11,044 nucleotides of DNA from Opitutales bacterium. GTDB lineage: Bacteria; Verrucomicrobiota; Verrucomicrobiia; Opitutales; Opitutaceae. Below the pieces are notes generated by a model, which was not told where the DNA came from, searched no databases, and saw only the letters and a program-made list of their open reading frames with translations. The first letter of the stretch is position 1. Each line of letters begins with the position of its first letter. Where the stretch lies: contig JAJFLS010000643.1 of NCBI GenBank assembly GCA_021772595.1, positions 1 to 11,044 on the forward strand. Reading direction: 5' to 3'. This document shows positions 1 to 6,677 of the stretch, piece after piece. Both the position numbers and the translations under genes were made by a program.

Positions 1-469
1 GATAAGCGACCAAGATCCCGAAAACAATGTTGAACTGGAACATCCCCGTCAGCCGTCCCCGGCGTTCCGCAGGCGCGATCTCGGAAATGTACAAAGGCGC
101 CGCTACTGTCGAAACGCCGATCCCCACGCCGCCGATGAAACGGGCGATCATGAACGTGTAGATTTCAGGCGCCAAAGCCGAGCCGACCGCGGAAACGAAA
201 TAGAGCACCCCGATCCACAGCAGCGTCTTCTTGCGCCCGAACCGGTCCGTTGGCCAGCCGCCGAGCAGCGCCCCCAGAACCGTCCCCCAAAGAGCCATGC
301 TAATTGCCACCCCATGCATTCCCGAGCCAAGCCCCCAGAGCTTCTGGATCGGCTGCTCCGCCCCGGAAATGACGACCGTGTCGAAGCCGAAGATAAAGCC
401 CGCCAAGGCCGACGTCAGCGACCAGATGAATAACCGATTATTCGAATTAGCAGAAGGGGAAGCACTCAT
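1..469 (-). CDS. MFS sugar porter family transporter, N-terminal 156 residues (runs off left edge)
   Basis: Inner-membrane sugar transporter of the major facilitator superfamily, sugar porter family (XylE/AraE/GLUT type), normally about 450-500 residues and usually a proton or sodium symporter. The ATG at 469-467 opens a frame that stays open to the window edge. Visible motifs: GFDTVVISGA at residues 28-37 in the first membrane helix, DRFGRKK at 75-81 (the loop 2-3 motif), and PLYISEIAPAERRGRL at 125-140, matching the sugar transporter signature after helix 4. At least four hydrophobic segments precede the edge. The start is the first ATG in frame; no Shine-Dalgarno sequence precedes it. It lies downstream of the DASS transporter gene on the same strand, but the 273-base gap with palindromic repeats suggests its own promoter. 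The family call is secure; the substrate is unknown. Confidence 0.93.
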   Translation of the reverse strand, partial: MSASPSANSNNRLFIWSLTSALAGFIFGFDTVVISGAEQPIQKLWGLGSGMHGVAISMALWGTVLGALLGGWPTDRFGRKKTLLWIGVLYFVSAVGSALAPEIYTFMIARFIGGVGIGVSTVAAPLYISEIAPAERRGRLTGMFQFNIVFGILVAY

Positions 470-588
470 GGAAACAAAACTAATGGAGGATTAGCCGCGC
501 CGTCCGATTCGCGAAAAACGCAGGGGAGAAAACAATCGATAGGCAACTTGCCGACAACGCGTTATAAAAACAACCCTTTATCGCAAGC

Positions 589-631
589 CCACGCCGAAGT
601 CTCGGCGTAGCTACGCGAGGAACTCGCGTGG
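589..631. repeat. BIME-like inverted pair of REP-type palindromes (family with GTAGCTAC core)
   Basis: Two hairpin units in opposite orientation share the self-palindromic octamer GTAGCTAC at 607-614. The minus-strand unit has stem ACGCCGA (591-597) pairing with TCGGCGT (602-608) around a four-base loop. The plus-strand unit has stem ACGCGAG (613-619) pairing with CTCGCGT (623-629) around GAA. Each unit reads GTAG, two bases, hairpin, GG. The stems differ between units, yet both halves change together, so pairing is kept. This is the layout of REP elements, which start with GTAG and a hairpin and are mobilised by RAYT (TnpA-REP) transposases in other bacteria. Membership of that class is inferred. 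Confidence 0.7.
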
Positions 632-679
632 TTCTCAGCTCATCCCCGTTAAGTTGACACCAAAACGCTTGCGGGGCAC

Positions 680-705
680 GTAGCTACGCCGGGAAACCGG
701 CGTGG
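680..705 (+). repeat. REP-type palindrome, third unit of the GTAGCTAC family
   Basis: The unit starts GTAGCTACGCC at 680 and forms stem ACGCCGG (686-692) with CCGGCGT (697-703) around a GAAA tetraloop, then ends GG like the unit at 607-631. It lies 37 bases 3' (on the minus strand) of the DASS gene stop at 743, so it could also act as a transcription end or mRNA-stabilising hairpin. No U-run follows it in that direction, so an intrinsic terminator is not supported. Confidence 0.65.
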
Positions 706-742
706 AAAACACGAGGCATCACCGATCGCAGCAACCTCCCCA

Positions 743-2254
743 TCATCGCGCCCAACTCGGAAATTCTCCAATCGAATCTCCAACAACGTATGGAAACAAA
801 AGATACACCGCAATCACCGTAAAAACAATTGCCACGAAATTGAGAAGCAATCCCGTGCGAGCCATTTCCGCGATGCGAATTCTTTGGCTACCAAATACAA
901 CCGCATTTGGCGGCGTGGCCACGGGCATCATGAACGCCATCGAAGCGGATATCGTAGCCGGTATCATAAACAGAAGCGGGTGCACCTGCAGACTAACGGC
1001 CCAGGTCGCCAATATTGGGAGCAGCATGGACAAGGTTGCCACATTCGAGGTGAGTTCCGTCAAGAAAGTCACACTCAGACAGATGACAATAATTAGCAAA
1101 AAGGAAGGTATCTCGCCAAGTGACCGGAAACCCTCTCCAATGTATCCAGAAAGTCCACTCGCTCCAAATCCGGACGCCAAGGCAAACCCGCCGCCAAATA
1201 GCAATATGATCTCCCAAGGGAGTTTGCCAAATACATCCTTCTCCAAAATTCTCCCCGGCTCATTTCCATTTTTAGACGGGAGAAGAAACAGGCATAGGCA
1301 CATCGCGATAGCCACGCTTCCATCGTCAACGCGCTCAAATCCGCTCCATAGATTCGACCAGCCGGGCAGCGAGATGAAACCAAGCTGGAGATCCCTTCGA
1401 AAGGTCCACAAAAACACTGTCGAAACAAATACCGCCAAGACCCTCTTTTCCTCGTAACTCAACGGGCCTAAGGCGTCGAGCTCCTTTCGGATGTGAGATC
1501 GATCCAGCGAAAGCGATTTGTCGAATTTGCACAGCACGCGCGTCAACAAAAACCATGTCACCACGAGCAGAGTCATCGAATAAGGAATTCCGATAATAAT
1601 CCATTGCCCGAATGCGATTGGTGGCGCGTCGGGAAAAGACTCCTGAAAAATTCGGACGAACGCCAAATTCGTCGGTGTCCCCACGAGAGTGGATACACCG
1701 CCGATAGAGCATCCATAGGCGATCCCCAACATTAAGACGAGTGCCAGCGCATGCGATTTCTCTTTGCCAAATTCGTCCTCCATTTTCGAAATAATCGCCA
1801 AACCGATCGGAAGCATCATAACCGCCGTCGCCGTATTCGAAATCCACATCGACAAGAAAGCCGACGCGATCATGAAACCGAGAATCAGGAGGTCCGCTTT
1901 CCTGCCGATCGCATTTATGATATTCAAAGCGATTCGCCGATGCAATTTCCAGCGCTCCATCGAGAGAGCGATCAGAAAGCCTCCGATAAAGAGGAATACA
2001 ATCGAGTTGACGTATGATTTCGAAGTTGTGCTTGCATCGAGGATACCCGCCATCGGGAATGCAACCATTGGAATCAGCGCCGTCGCTGCCAATGGAACAG
2101 CCTCCGTTATCCAGAGGATCGCCATGAACGCCGCGATTGCCGCCATTTTGCCCACCTCAGGTTGATCCGGCTGGGGATTATAAAACAGAAGCATGACCAC
2201 GAAGACGGACAAGCCCAGCAGAAGTCCAAGATTTTTCCAGGGTAGCATTGTCAT
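743..2254 (-). CDS. DASS/SLC13 family sodium-coupled anion transporter (dicarboxylate or sulfate)
   Basis: A 503-residue inner-membrane protein, a usual length for the divalent anion:sodium symporter family (bacterial INDY, human NaDC/NaCT, sulfate carriers). The two inverted repeats of the fold each show their substrate and sodium motif: SNT at 139-141 (WISNTATAVMMLPI) with GTPTNLAF at 192-199, and SNV at 403-405 (TSNVATLSMLLPI) with ATPPNAVVFG at 446-455, the family signature. The SNT/SNV pairing matches my memory of the mammalian carboxylate carriers, which favours a di- or tricarboxylate over sulfate, but this is not decisive. More than ten hydrophobic segments are evident. The start is the first ATG; a second lies two codons on, and neither has a Shine-Dalgarno sequence. 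It follows the second SUMF1-like gene by 107 bases on the same strand, with a repeat between them. Confidence 0.92.
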   Translation of the reverse strand: MTMLPWKNLGLLLGLSVFVVMLLFYNPQPDQPEVGKMAAIAAFMAILWITEAVPLAATALIPMVAFPMAGILDASTTSKSYVNSIVFLFIGGFLIALSMERWKLHRRIALNIINAIGRKADLLILGFMIASAFLSMWISNTATAVMMLPIGLAIISKMEDEFGKEKSHALALVLMLGIAYGCSIGGVSTLVGTPTNLAFVRIFQESFPDAPPIAFGQWIIIGIPYSMTLLVVTWFLLTRVLCKFDKSLSLDRSHIRKELDALGPLSYEEKRVLAVFVSTVFLWTFRRDLQLGFISLPGWSNLWSGFERVDDGSVAIAMCLCLFLLPSKNGNEPGRILEKDVFGKLPWEIILLFGGGFALASGFGASGLSGYIGEGFRSLGEIPSFLLIIVICLSVTFLTELTSNVATLSMLLPILATWAVSLQVHPLLFMIPATISASMAFMMPVATPPNAVVFGSQRIRIAEMARTGLLLNFVAIVFTVIAVYLLFPYVVGDSIGEFPSWAR

Positions 2255-2273
2255 GGAGCGTTATTTCAATAGC

Positions 2274-2315
2274 CAAACGCCAAGCGGGTCCATCACCAAT
2301 TGCCGGTGGCGTTTG
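2274..2315. promoter_or_regulatory. Nested inverted repeat between the SUMF1-like gene and the DASS gene
   Basis: CAAACGCC at 2274-2281 pairs with GGCGTTTG at 2308-2315, and inside it CACC (2294-2297) can pair with GGTG (2305-2308). It sits just upstream of the DASS start at 2254 and downstream of the SUMF1-like stop. It could be an operator, a leader hairpin, or a weak terminator for the upstream gene. No U-run follows on the minus strand, so the role is open. Confidence 0.3.
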
Positions 2316-2328
2316 CTCTATTTCAACT

Positions 2329-2352
2329 GCAGGAGCTTGCTTGCAGGCGATT
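2329..2352 (+). repeat. Single diverged REP-type palindrome (GTAGGAGC family)
   Basis: This 24-base unit matches the arms of the inverted pair at 6761-6832 except at two positions: GCAG replaces the leading GTAG, and the stem has GCTTGC where the other copies have GCCTGC. The stem still closes through one G-T wobble with GCAGGC. It lies about ten bases past the stop of the SUMF1-like gene, so like the other copies it occupies a 3' untranslated position. Confidence 0.65.
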
Positions 2353-2361
2353 AAGACGCAA

Positions 2362-3573
2362 CTACTTCACAGTCCGAGTCAGGCGGAATCCAATACTGTT
2401 GCTCGTCCGGTCTGGTAGGAGGTGACTGCGGTAGGCGGAACGGCAGGTCGCCGCCCAGAAAGCGAAAGCTCCCCCGCGATTTACTCGTCTATCGCCTGAC
2501 TTATCGCCCGTCGGGTCGATGATATCCCCAGCGGGATAGCTCCCGTATAGGTCCCAACACCACTCCACCACATTTCCGTGCATATCGCTCAAACCGAAGT
2601 CGTTTGCCTGCTTCTGCGGATCGCCAACGGGATGAGTATTGACCGTGCTGTTTCCTTCGTACCATCCGGCCATATCGAGACTAGGATCCATGGGCACACT
2701 ATCAGGGAAAATGATTTCACCCGTATAAAATGCGTCGGACGAGCCCGCACGACAGGCGTACTCCCACTCCGCTTCAGTGGGAAGCCGATACCCGTTGGAG
2801 TCGAAGTCACAGACAGGTGTCAACTCCTCAAGTTTGTAGATTTCGCCATCGACCGTATAGCACGGCGTCAATCCGTCCATCTCGCTCTTGGCGTTCATCC
2901 ATTTAATCGCCTCGAACCATGACATTAAACTAGCTGGGTGCGTCCCGCTCTCGTCTCCTTCAAATCCGTTCTGGCCTACCGGTAAATCAGTGTATCCATT
3001 ATCCAATGCCCATTCGCGAACAGCTGTCCACTCGCCGTAGGTCACTTCCGTTTGGCTCATTAGAAAGCTACGCGTGAGGGTTACCTCATGCAGCACCTCG
3101 TCATCGGGATCGACTGGCTCCGAAGAAGTCCTTACAATCACTCTCTCAGACTCGGGAGATCCCATTGTAAACGTAGCCGCCGGAATAAAGGAGAATCCGT
3201 CCGGAACGGCACCGCTGCCAACGGGCTCCCCATCATCGGCCCGCACTCGGATCTTCACCGCAGGAAAAAGCTCTATCGGCCATTCCGCGCCCGCATCCCA
3301 GACGATGCTCTTATCTGTTCCTTCTGCGACTCCGGCTCCCACGTCTCCCGTAACCTCATCCAGGGCCACCCAAAACTCGTCATTGCTTGTCGCCTCCACA
3401 GTAACCGTCGAAGCCAGACCCTCGCTGTTGATCAAATCGTAAGTGATCGCCACCGTTTTGACTCCCTCGTTTTGCGACGCCAAAACATTGGATACTAAAG
3501 GGGCTCCGCACAACTCCACCGAACTCGCGATCGCCGCAAATCCCATGACCAAAAAACCTGTTTTTTTCAGCAT
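2362..3573 (-). CDS. Secreted SUMF1-fold (FGE-like) protein, paralogue 1
   Basis: A 403-residue exported protein. Residues 1-24 form a signal peptide (two lysines, hydrophobic core, ELCGA cleavage area). Residues about 25-118 form a beta-rich domain typical of secreted SUMF1-like proteins in this phylum (VSNV, VWDAGAEWP, VRADDG). Residues about 124-400 are a SUMF1/FGE-sulfatase domain with TFTMGSPESE, GYRLPTEAEWEYACRAG (261-277), HPVGDPQKQANDFGLSDMHG and GFRLTR. True formylglycine-generating enzyme needs two cysteines five residues apart; here the pair aligns with F372 and C377, so the catalytic pair is incomplete and a binding or structural role is likelier. I chose the ATG at 3573, not 3615, because it begins the signal peptide and avoids overlap with the upstream gene, which ends ten bases earlier. 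The two are probably co-transcribed. Most similar to the paralogue at 4273-5463. Confidence 0.9.
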   Translation of the reverse strand: MLKKTGFLVMGFAAIASSVELCGAPLVSNVLASQNEGVKTVAITYDLINSEGLASTVTVEATSNDEFWVALDEVTGDVGAGVAEGTDKSIVWDAGAEWPIELFPAVKIRVRADDGEPVGSGAVPDGFSFIPAATFTMGSPESERVIVRTSSEPVDPDDEVLHEVTLTRSFLMSQTEVTYGEWTAVREWALDNGYTDLPVGQNGFEGDESGTHPASLMSWFEAIKWMNAKSEMDGLTPCYTVDGEIYKLEELTPVCDFDSNGYRLPTEAEWEYACRAGSSDAFYTGEIIFPDSVPMDPSLDMAGWYEGNSTVNTHPVGDPQKQANDFGLSDMHGNVVEWCWDLYGSYPAGDIIDPTGDKSGDRRVNRGGAFAFWAATCRSAYRSHLLPDRTSNSIGFRLTRTVK

Positions 3574-3583
3574 CGCGCGGCTT

Positions 3584-4108
3584 TCAATTCGAAGGGTCCG
3601 GTTCGAGCAACTCAACCCGATAGAATGCTCTATCGGGCAGTTCCCCGAGATCGATTTTCACATCATCGCCGAACTTTTCGTAGAGGTCGGGCGCCAACAC
3701 CTGCCAATCTTCCAAATCGTTACTGAGCTCGATCCGAAAATTCACGCCTGCCTTGAGCGGGCTGAACGTCACGGAACCTTCAGAAGATCCGTCAAACGAG
3801 ATACGGATGCGGTCACCCGCATCAGTCGGATCAAGATTCGCGCGATATTCGAATCGATTCAATCCTCCGTCGTTGTCCGGATCCGAGTCTTCGGCCACCA
3901 AGGGCAGATTGAATAGATCTTCTATCGTATAGAACTGGGTCAGCCAAATAACATAATCGACCGGAGCGGTATCCACGATGGAAACCCGCGGATCGAGATT
4001 CAGCCCGAACCGAGGCGATTCAGCGACAGAATCCGCGCCCCACGATTCGCGGACTTCAAGCGCGAGGACCGTAAAAATCAAAAAGACAGTTCCAAAAGAC
4101 TGGACCAT
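3584..4108 (-). CDS. Small secreted protein with an EF-hand/dockerin-like calcium loop
   Basis: A 174-residue protein of unknown function. The ATG at 4108 opens a hydrophobic signal peptide (VFLIFTVLALEV, likely cleaved near residue 25). At residues 76-87 the DxDxDG(x5)E pattern (D76, D78, D80, G81, E87) is a calcium-binding loop like those of dockerins and thrombospondin type 3 repeats, followed by ANLDPTD. In secreted proteins of Verrucomicrobiota a similar DPDNDG...EY...DPTD segment commonly precedes a short beta-rich tail, and the remainder here (FRIELSNDLEDWQVL, AFYRVELLEP) fits that tail. Such segments normally end a large protein, so a free-standing copy is unusual. Its TGA lies ten bases before the start of SUMF1-like paralogue 1, suggesting co-expression. 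The open frame extends upstream to 4360 into the neighbouring gene, but only the 4108 start gives a signal peptide. Confidence 0.8.
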   Translation of the reverse strand: MVQSFGTVFLIFTVLALEVRESWGADSVAESPRFGLNLDPRVSIVDTAPVDYVIWLTQFYTIEDLFNLPLVAEDSDPDNDGGLNRFEYRANLDPTDAGDRIRISFDGSSEGSVTFSPLKAGVNFRIELSNDLEDWQVLAPDLYEKFGDDVKIDLGELPDRAFYRVELLEPDPSN

Positions 4109-4272
4109 AAATCGAAATCGTTGAGGCGGCGCATTTACTAAATAGTCTCTTAGCGTCAATGCCACAATATCTGGGGTAGTTAAAAAAAGGGGGTTTTGGA
4201 TTAACGTTTCAGAGAGGCGAATAGTTTCACTATTGGCCGAAATTGAGCAATGCCGCCGCGTCAACCCAACTG
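4109..4272. other. Intergenic region upstream of the calcium-loop protein gene
   Basis: A 164-base gap between the stop of SUMF1-like paralogue 2 and the start of the calcium-loop gene, both on the minus strand. It contains an AT-rich stretch with a run of seven T and five C on the minus strand (about 4194-4181), and a TTGACG at 4160-4155 that could be a -35 box, but no convincing -10 box at normal spacing. A separate promoter for the downstream gene pair is plausible but not shown. Confidence 0.35.
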
Positions 4273-5463
4273 CTACTCGACGACAGACCGCGCCATGCGG
4301 AAACCCACGATAGGGTCCAGAAGCCCTGGCGTAACTCCATTGCGATTGGCCGAGCGACACGACTCGGATACACTAAACCACCCGCCTCCCCGGAGCGTGC
4401 GGGACGAACTCGCAGTCGCACCCGTAGGATCGATCACGCTACCGACGGGATAGGTGCCATACCGATCCCAGCACCATTCCACCATATTGCCGTGCATGTC
4501 TCGCAACTCGAAATCGTTTTCCTGCTTCTGCGGATCGCCAACGGGATGGGTGTTGAGCCCGCTATTTCCTTCATACCATCCAGCCAAATCAAGATTCGGA
4601 TCCAATGGAACCGTTCCCGTAGAAGTAATCTCGCCCGTATAAAATGCCTCCGATGAACCTCCCCGACAGGCATATTCCCATTCCGCTTCGGTAGGGAGAC
4701 GATATCCCTCGGCTTCAAAATCACAGCTGGGAGTCAAATTACCCGTTCGGTAGACCTCGCCCGCTACAAAATAGCAGGGCGCCAATCCCTCCCTTTCGCT
4801 CTTGGCGTTGAGCCACTTCACCACGGCAAACCACGTCACCGTCGTCACCGGATGCGTACCGGACTCGTCTCCTTCAAATCCGTTCCGCCCCGCTGGCAAA
4901 TCCGCGTACCCATTGCTCAACGCCCAGTCTCGAACACTCGTCCATTCGGCCCAAGCCACCTCCGTTTCGCCCATCAGAAAGCTCCGCGAAAGCGTTACCT
5001 CATGCGGAACCTCGTCAGCCGAACGCCCCAACTCGCTTTCGGGAGAACCCATCACGAAAGATCCCGCGGGAATACGCGAAAACCCTTCCGGCACAGGATC
5101 TCCGTCGCCGACCGCTTGCCCGTCGTCCGCGCGCACCCGGACCTTCACCGCAAGGAAAAGCTCCGCCGGCCATTCCGCGCCTGCATCCCAAGTGATGCTC
5201 TTGCCCACGCCCTCAGTCACACCGGACCCAACCTCGCCCGACAGACTGCCCACCGCCTCCCAATACTCATCGTTAGTCGTGACCTCCACCGTAACCGTCG
5301 AAGCGAGACCCTCGCTGTGGGCCAAGTCATAAGTGATCGCTACCGTTTTCGTTCCTGCACTTTGCTCGGCCACAACATTGGAAACCAGAGGAGCTCCGTG
5401 CAACTCTCCCAAGCACGTCATCGCTAAAAGGCATAAGCCCCAGCTTATCGATTTTCTCAACAT
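4273..5463 (-). CDS. Secreted SUMF1-fold (FGE-like) protein, paralogue 2
   Basis: A 396-residue exported protein with the same plan as paralogue 1: signal peptide at 1-24 (LHGA cleavage area), beta-rich domain at about 25-118, and SUMF1/FGE-sulfatase domain at about 124-393 (SFVMGSPESE, GYRLPTEAEWEYACRGG at 253-269, HPVGDPQKQENDFELRDMHG, LRGGGWFSVSESCR, GFRMARS). By hand count 68 of 94 residues at 25-118 are identical to paralogue 1, without gaps, so the two come from duplication. The position of the first catalytic cysteine of formylglycine-generating enzyme is S364; the second is kept as C369. Sulfatase activation is therefore unlikely, and no sulfatase gene is present in the window. Four other cysteines (C230, C247, C266, C331) also occur in paralogue 1 and may form disulfides or be structural. 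GGAAG just before the ATG at 5463 is a weak ribosome site. It is the first minus-strand gene of the divergent region. Confidence 0.9.
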   Translation of the reverse strand: MLRKSISWGLCLLAMTCLGELHGAPLVSNVVAEQSAGTKTVAITYDLAHSEGLASTVTVEVTTNDEYWEAVGSLSGEVGSGVTEGVGKSITWDAGAEWPAELFLAVKVRVRADDGQAVGDGDPVPEGFSRIPAGSFVMGSPESELGRSADEVPHEVTLSRSFLMGETEVAWAEWTSVRDWALSNGYADLPAGRNGFEGDESGTHPVTTVTWFAVVKWLNAKSEREGLAPCYFVAGEVYRTGNLTPSCDFEAEGYRLPTEAEWEYACRGGSSEAFYTGEITSTGTVPLDPNLDLAGWYEGNSGLNTHPVGDPQKQENDFELRDMHGNMVEWCWDRYGTYPVGSVIDPTGATASSSRTLRGGGWFSVSESCRSANRNGVTPGLLDPIVGFRMARSVVE

Positions 5464-5654
5464 CTTCCGGTTTGCAAATCAGAGAGACGAATTCCTCTAA
5501 AAACTCCTCCCTCCCAGTGTCGTCAACGAGCGGGAACGGTAGAACATTGAAAGGAAAACGATCAGATAACAATCCCGGTTAAATAAAATCTCTCGAATTA
5601 TCTTTCCTATCCCAGACCCCGACCACGATAATCCCCGCAAGCATCCCGAATACC
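5464..5654. promoter_or_regulatory. Divergent intergenic control region
   Basis: A 191-base gap from which the minus-strand SUMF1-like gene and the plus-strand dehydrogenase gene are read outward, so at least two promoters are expected here. The middle is AT-rich (about 5545-5608). I see isolated elements such as TTGAAA at 5547 and GATAAC at 5565, but no pair at 16-18 base spacing and no clear operator palindrome. That it is a control region is inferred from gene orientation. Confidence 0.5.
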
Positions 5655-6677
5655 ATGAAATCGATTCAACTAGAATCCCCCGGCAACTTCAAAACGATCG
5701 AAGAACCCACTCCCGAACGCCAAGCTGGCGAGGCGCTCGTCCGCGTCCAGAGCATCGGCGTGTGCGGCACGGACATTCACGCCTACCATGGACGCCAGCC
5801 CTTCTTCGAATACCCACGCATCCTCGGTCACGAACTCGGAGTCGAGATCCTGGAGATCGACGACAACGACCTCGGACTCCAAGCCGGTGACCACTGCTCC
5901 GTCGAGCCCTACTTCAACGACAAAACTAGCCCCGCATCCCGAGCCGGAAAAAGCAATTGCTGCGAAAGCCTAAACGTTATCGGCGTCCATAGCGACGGAG
6001 GCATGCGCCCGCTCATAACCGTCCCCATCAACAAACTACACAAAGCCAATCAACTCAGCTACGAACAGCTCGCCCTCATCGAAACCATCTGCATCGGCGC
6101 CCACGGCATCGAGCGCTCCCAGCTTAAAGACGGCGAAACCATCCTCGTCATCGGCACTGGTCCCATCGGTCTAGGAGCGATTCAATTCGCGATGACCCAA
6201 AATTGTCGCCTCATCGTGGCGGATATCAGCGAAGAGCGCCTAGCATTCTGCCGCGACGTACTGAATATTGAATACACGTTAAAAGCCGACGCCCCCGATT
6301 TCGAAGACGATCTCCGTGCGCTTTGCGACGGCAACCTTCCGCAAGTCGTTCTCGACGCCACCGGAAACCGCTTCTCGATGCAGCGAACTTTCAGCCTCGC
6401 CGCCCACGGCGGACGCATCGTCTTCGTCGGCCTGCTCATGGGCGAAATTTCGTTCGACGATCCCAACTTCCACAAACGCGAGCTAACCCTCATGGCCAGC
6501 CGAAACGCGACTCCCGACACCTTCCAGAAAGTCATCGCCGCCGTCGAAAGCGGAGCCATCGACACAAAGCCTTGGATCACCCACCGAATAAACCTCCAAG
6601 ACGTCCCCACCCAGTTCGAGTCAACCATCGCCCAGCCCAACCTGATCAAAGCAATCATCGAAACCGATCCAAAGTAG
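5655..6677 (+). CDS. Zinc-type medium-chain alcohol/polyol dehydrogenase
   Basis: A 340-residue cytoplasmic MDR-superfamily oxidoreductase, likely oxidising a sugar, polyol or sugar acid with NAD. Catalytic zinc-site residues C37 (GVCGTD), H59 and E60 (GHE) and E143 are present. The nucleotide fold shows GTGPIG at 167-172, and D190 at the end of the second strand favours NAD over NADP. The closest sub-group I recognise is the sorbitol/threonine dehydrogenase and RspB-like set (NCCESLNVIGVHSDGGM at 101-117). The structural zinc lobe is degraded: the four cysteine positions, spaced as usual, read D89, S92, S95 and C103. The ATG at 5655 gives the expected N terminus; no Shine-Dalgarno sequence is visible. 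It opens the plus-strand group and precedes a sugar ABC importer, suggesting it acts on the imported sugar or a derivative. The exact substrate is unknown. Confidence 0.9.
   Translation: MKSIQLESPGNFKTIEEPTPERQAGEALVRVQSIGVCGTDIHAYHGRQPFFEYPRILGHELGVEILEIDDNDLGLQAGDHCSVEPYFNDKTSPASRAGKSNCCESLNVIGVHSDGGMRPLITVPINKLHKANQLSYEQLALIETICIGAHGIERSQLKDGETILVIGTGPIGLGAIQFAMTQNCRLIVADISEERLAFCRDVLNIEYTLKADAPDFEDDLRALCDGNLPQVVLDATGNRFSMQRTFSLAAHGGRIVFVGLLMGEISFDDPNFHKRELTLMASRNATPDTFQKVIAAVESGAIDTKPWITHRINLQDVPTQFESTIAQPNLIKAIIETDPK

Larger units (their letters stand above)
470..742. other. Intergenic region with palindromic repeats
   Basis: Non-coding gap between the 3' end of the DASS transporter gene and the start of the MFS gene, both on the minus strand. 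The half nearer the DASS stop holds three hairpin units described separately. The half nearer the MFS start is AT-richer. On the minus strand it includes a TATAAC at about 567-562, a possible -10 box, but no well-spaced -35 box. A short palindrome GGCAACTTGCC lies at 542-552 and could be an operator, though at this length it may be chance. No gene is seen here. Confidence 0.6.

Noticed and set aside
654..659. TTGACA on the plus strand as a -35 promoter box
   Set aside because: No -10 box at suitable distance and no plus-strand gene downstream.
702..1457. Long plus-strand open frame opposite the DASS gene
   Set aside because: It is antisense to a clearly recognised membrane protein and its translation shows no family features.
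3500..3510. Possible lipoprotein signal around C22 of SUMF1-like paralogue 1
   Set aside because: The preceding residues VEL do not fit a lipobox, and paralogue 2 has histidine at the same site.
3574..3615. Longer start for SUMF1-like paralogue 1 at 3615
   Set aside because: It adds fourteen residues before a good signal peptide and overlaps the end of the upstream calcium-loop gene.
3443..3916. Plus-strand open frame across the junction of paralogue 1 and the calcium-loop gene
   Set aside because: It is antisense to both genes, with no recognisable domain or start signal.
4109..4360. Upstream extension of the calcium-loop protein to 4360
   Set aside because: It overlaps the 3' end of SUMF1-like paralogue 2 in another frame and places residues before the signal peptide; the composition does not look like protein.
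2362..5463. Formylglycine-generating enzymes activating sulfatases
   Set aside because: Both proteins lack the first catalytic cysteine and no sulfatase gene is seen, so only the fold is claimed.
5530..5610. Promoters for the divergent genes
   Set aside because: Isolated hexamers were found but no pair with normal spacing on either strand, so no exact promoter is claimed.
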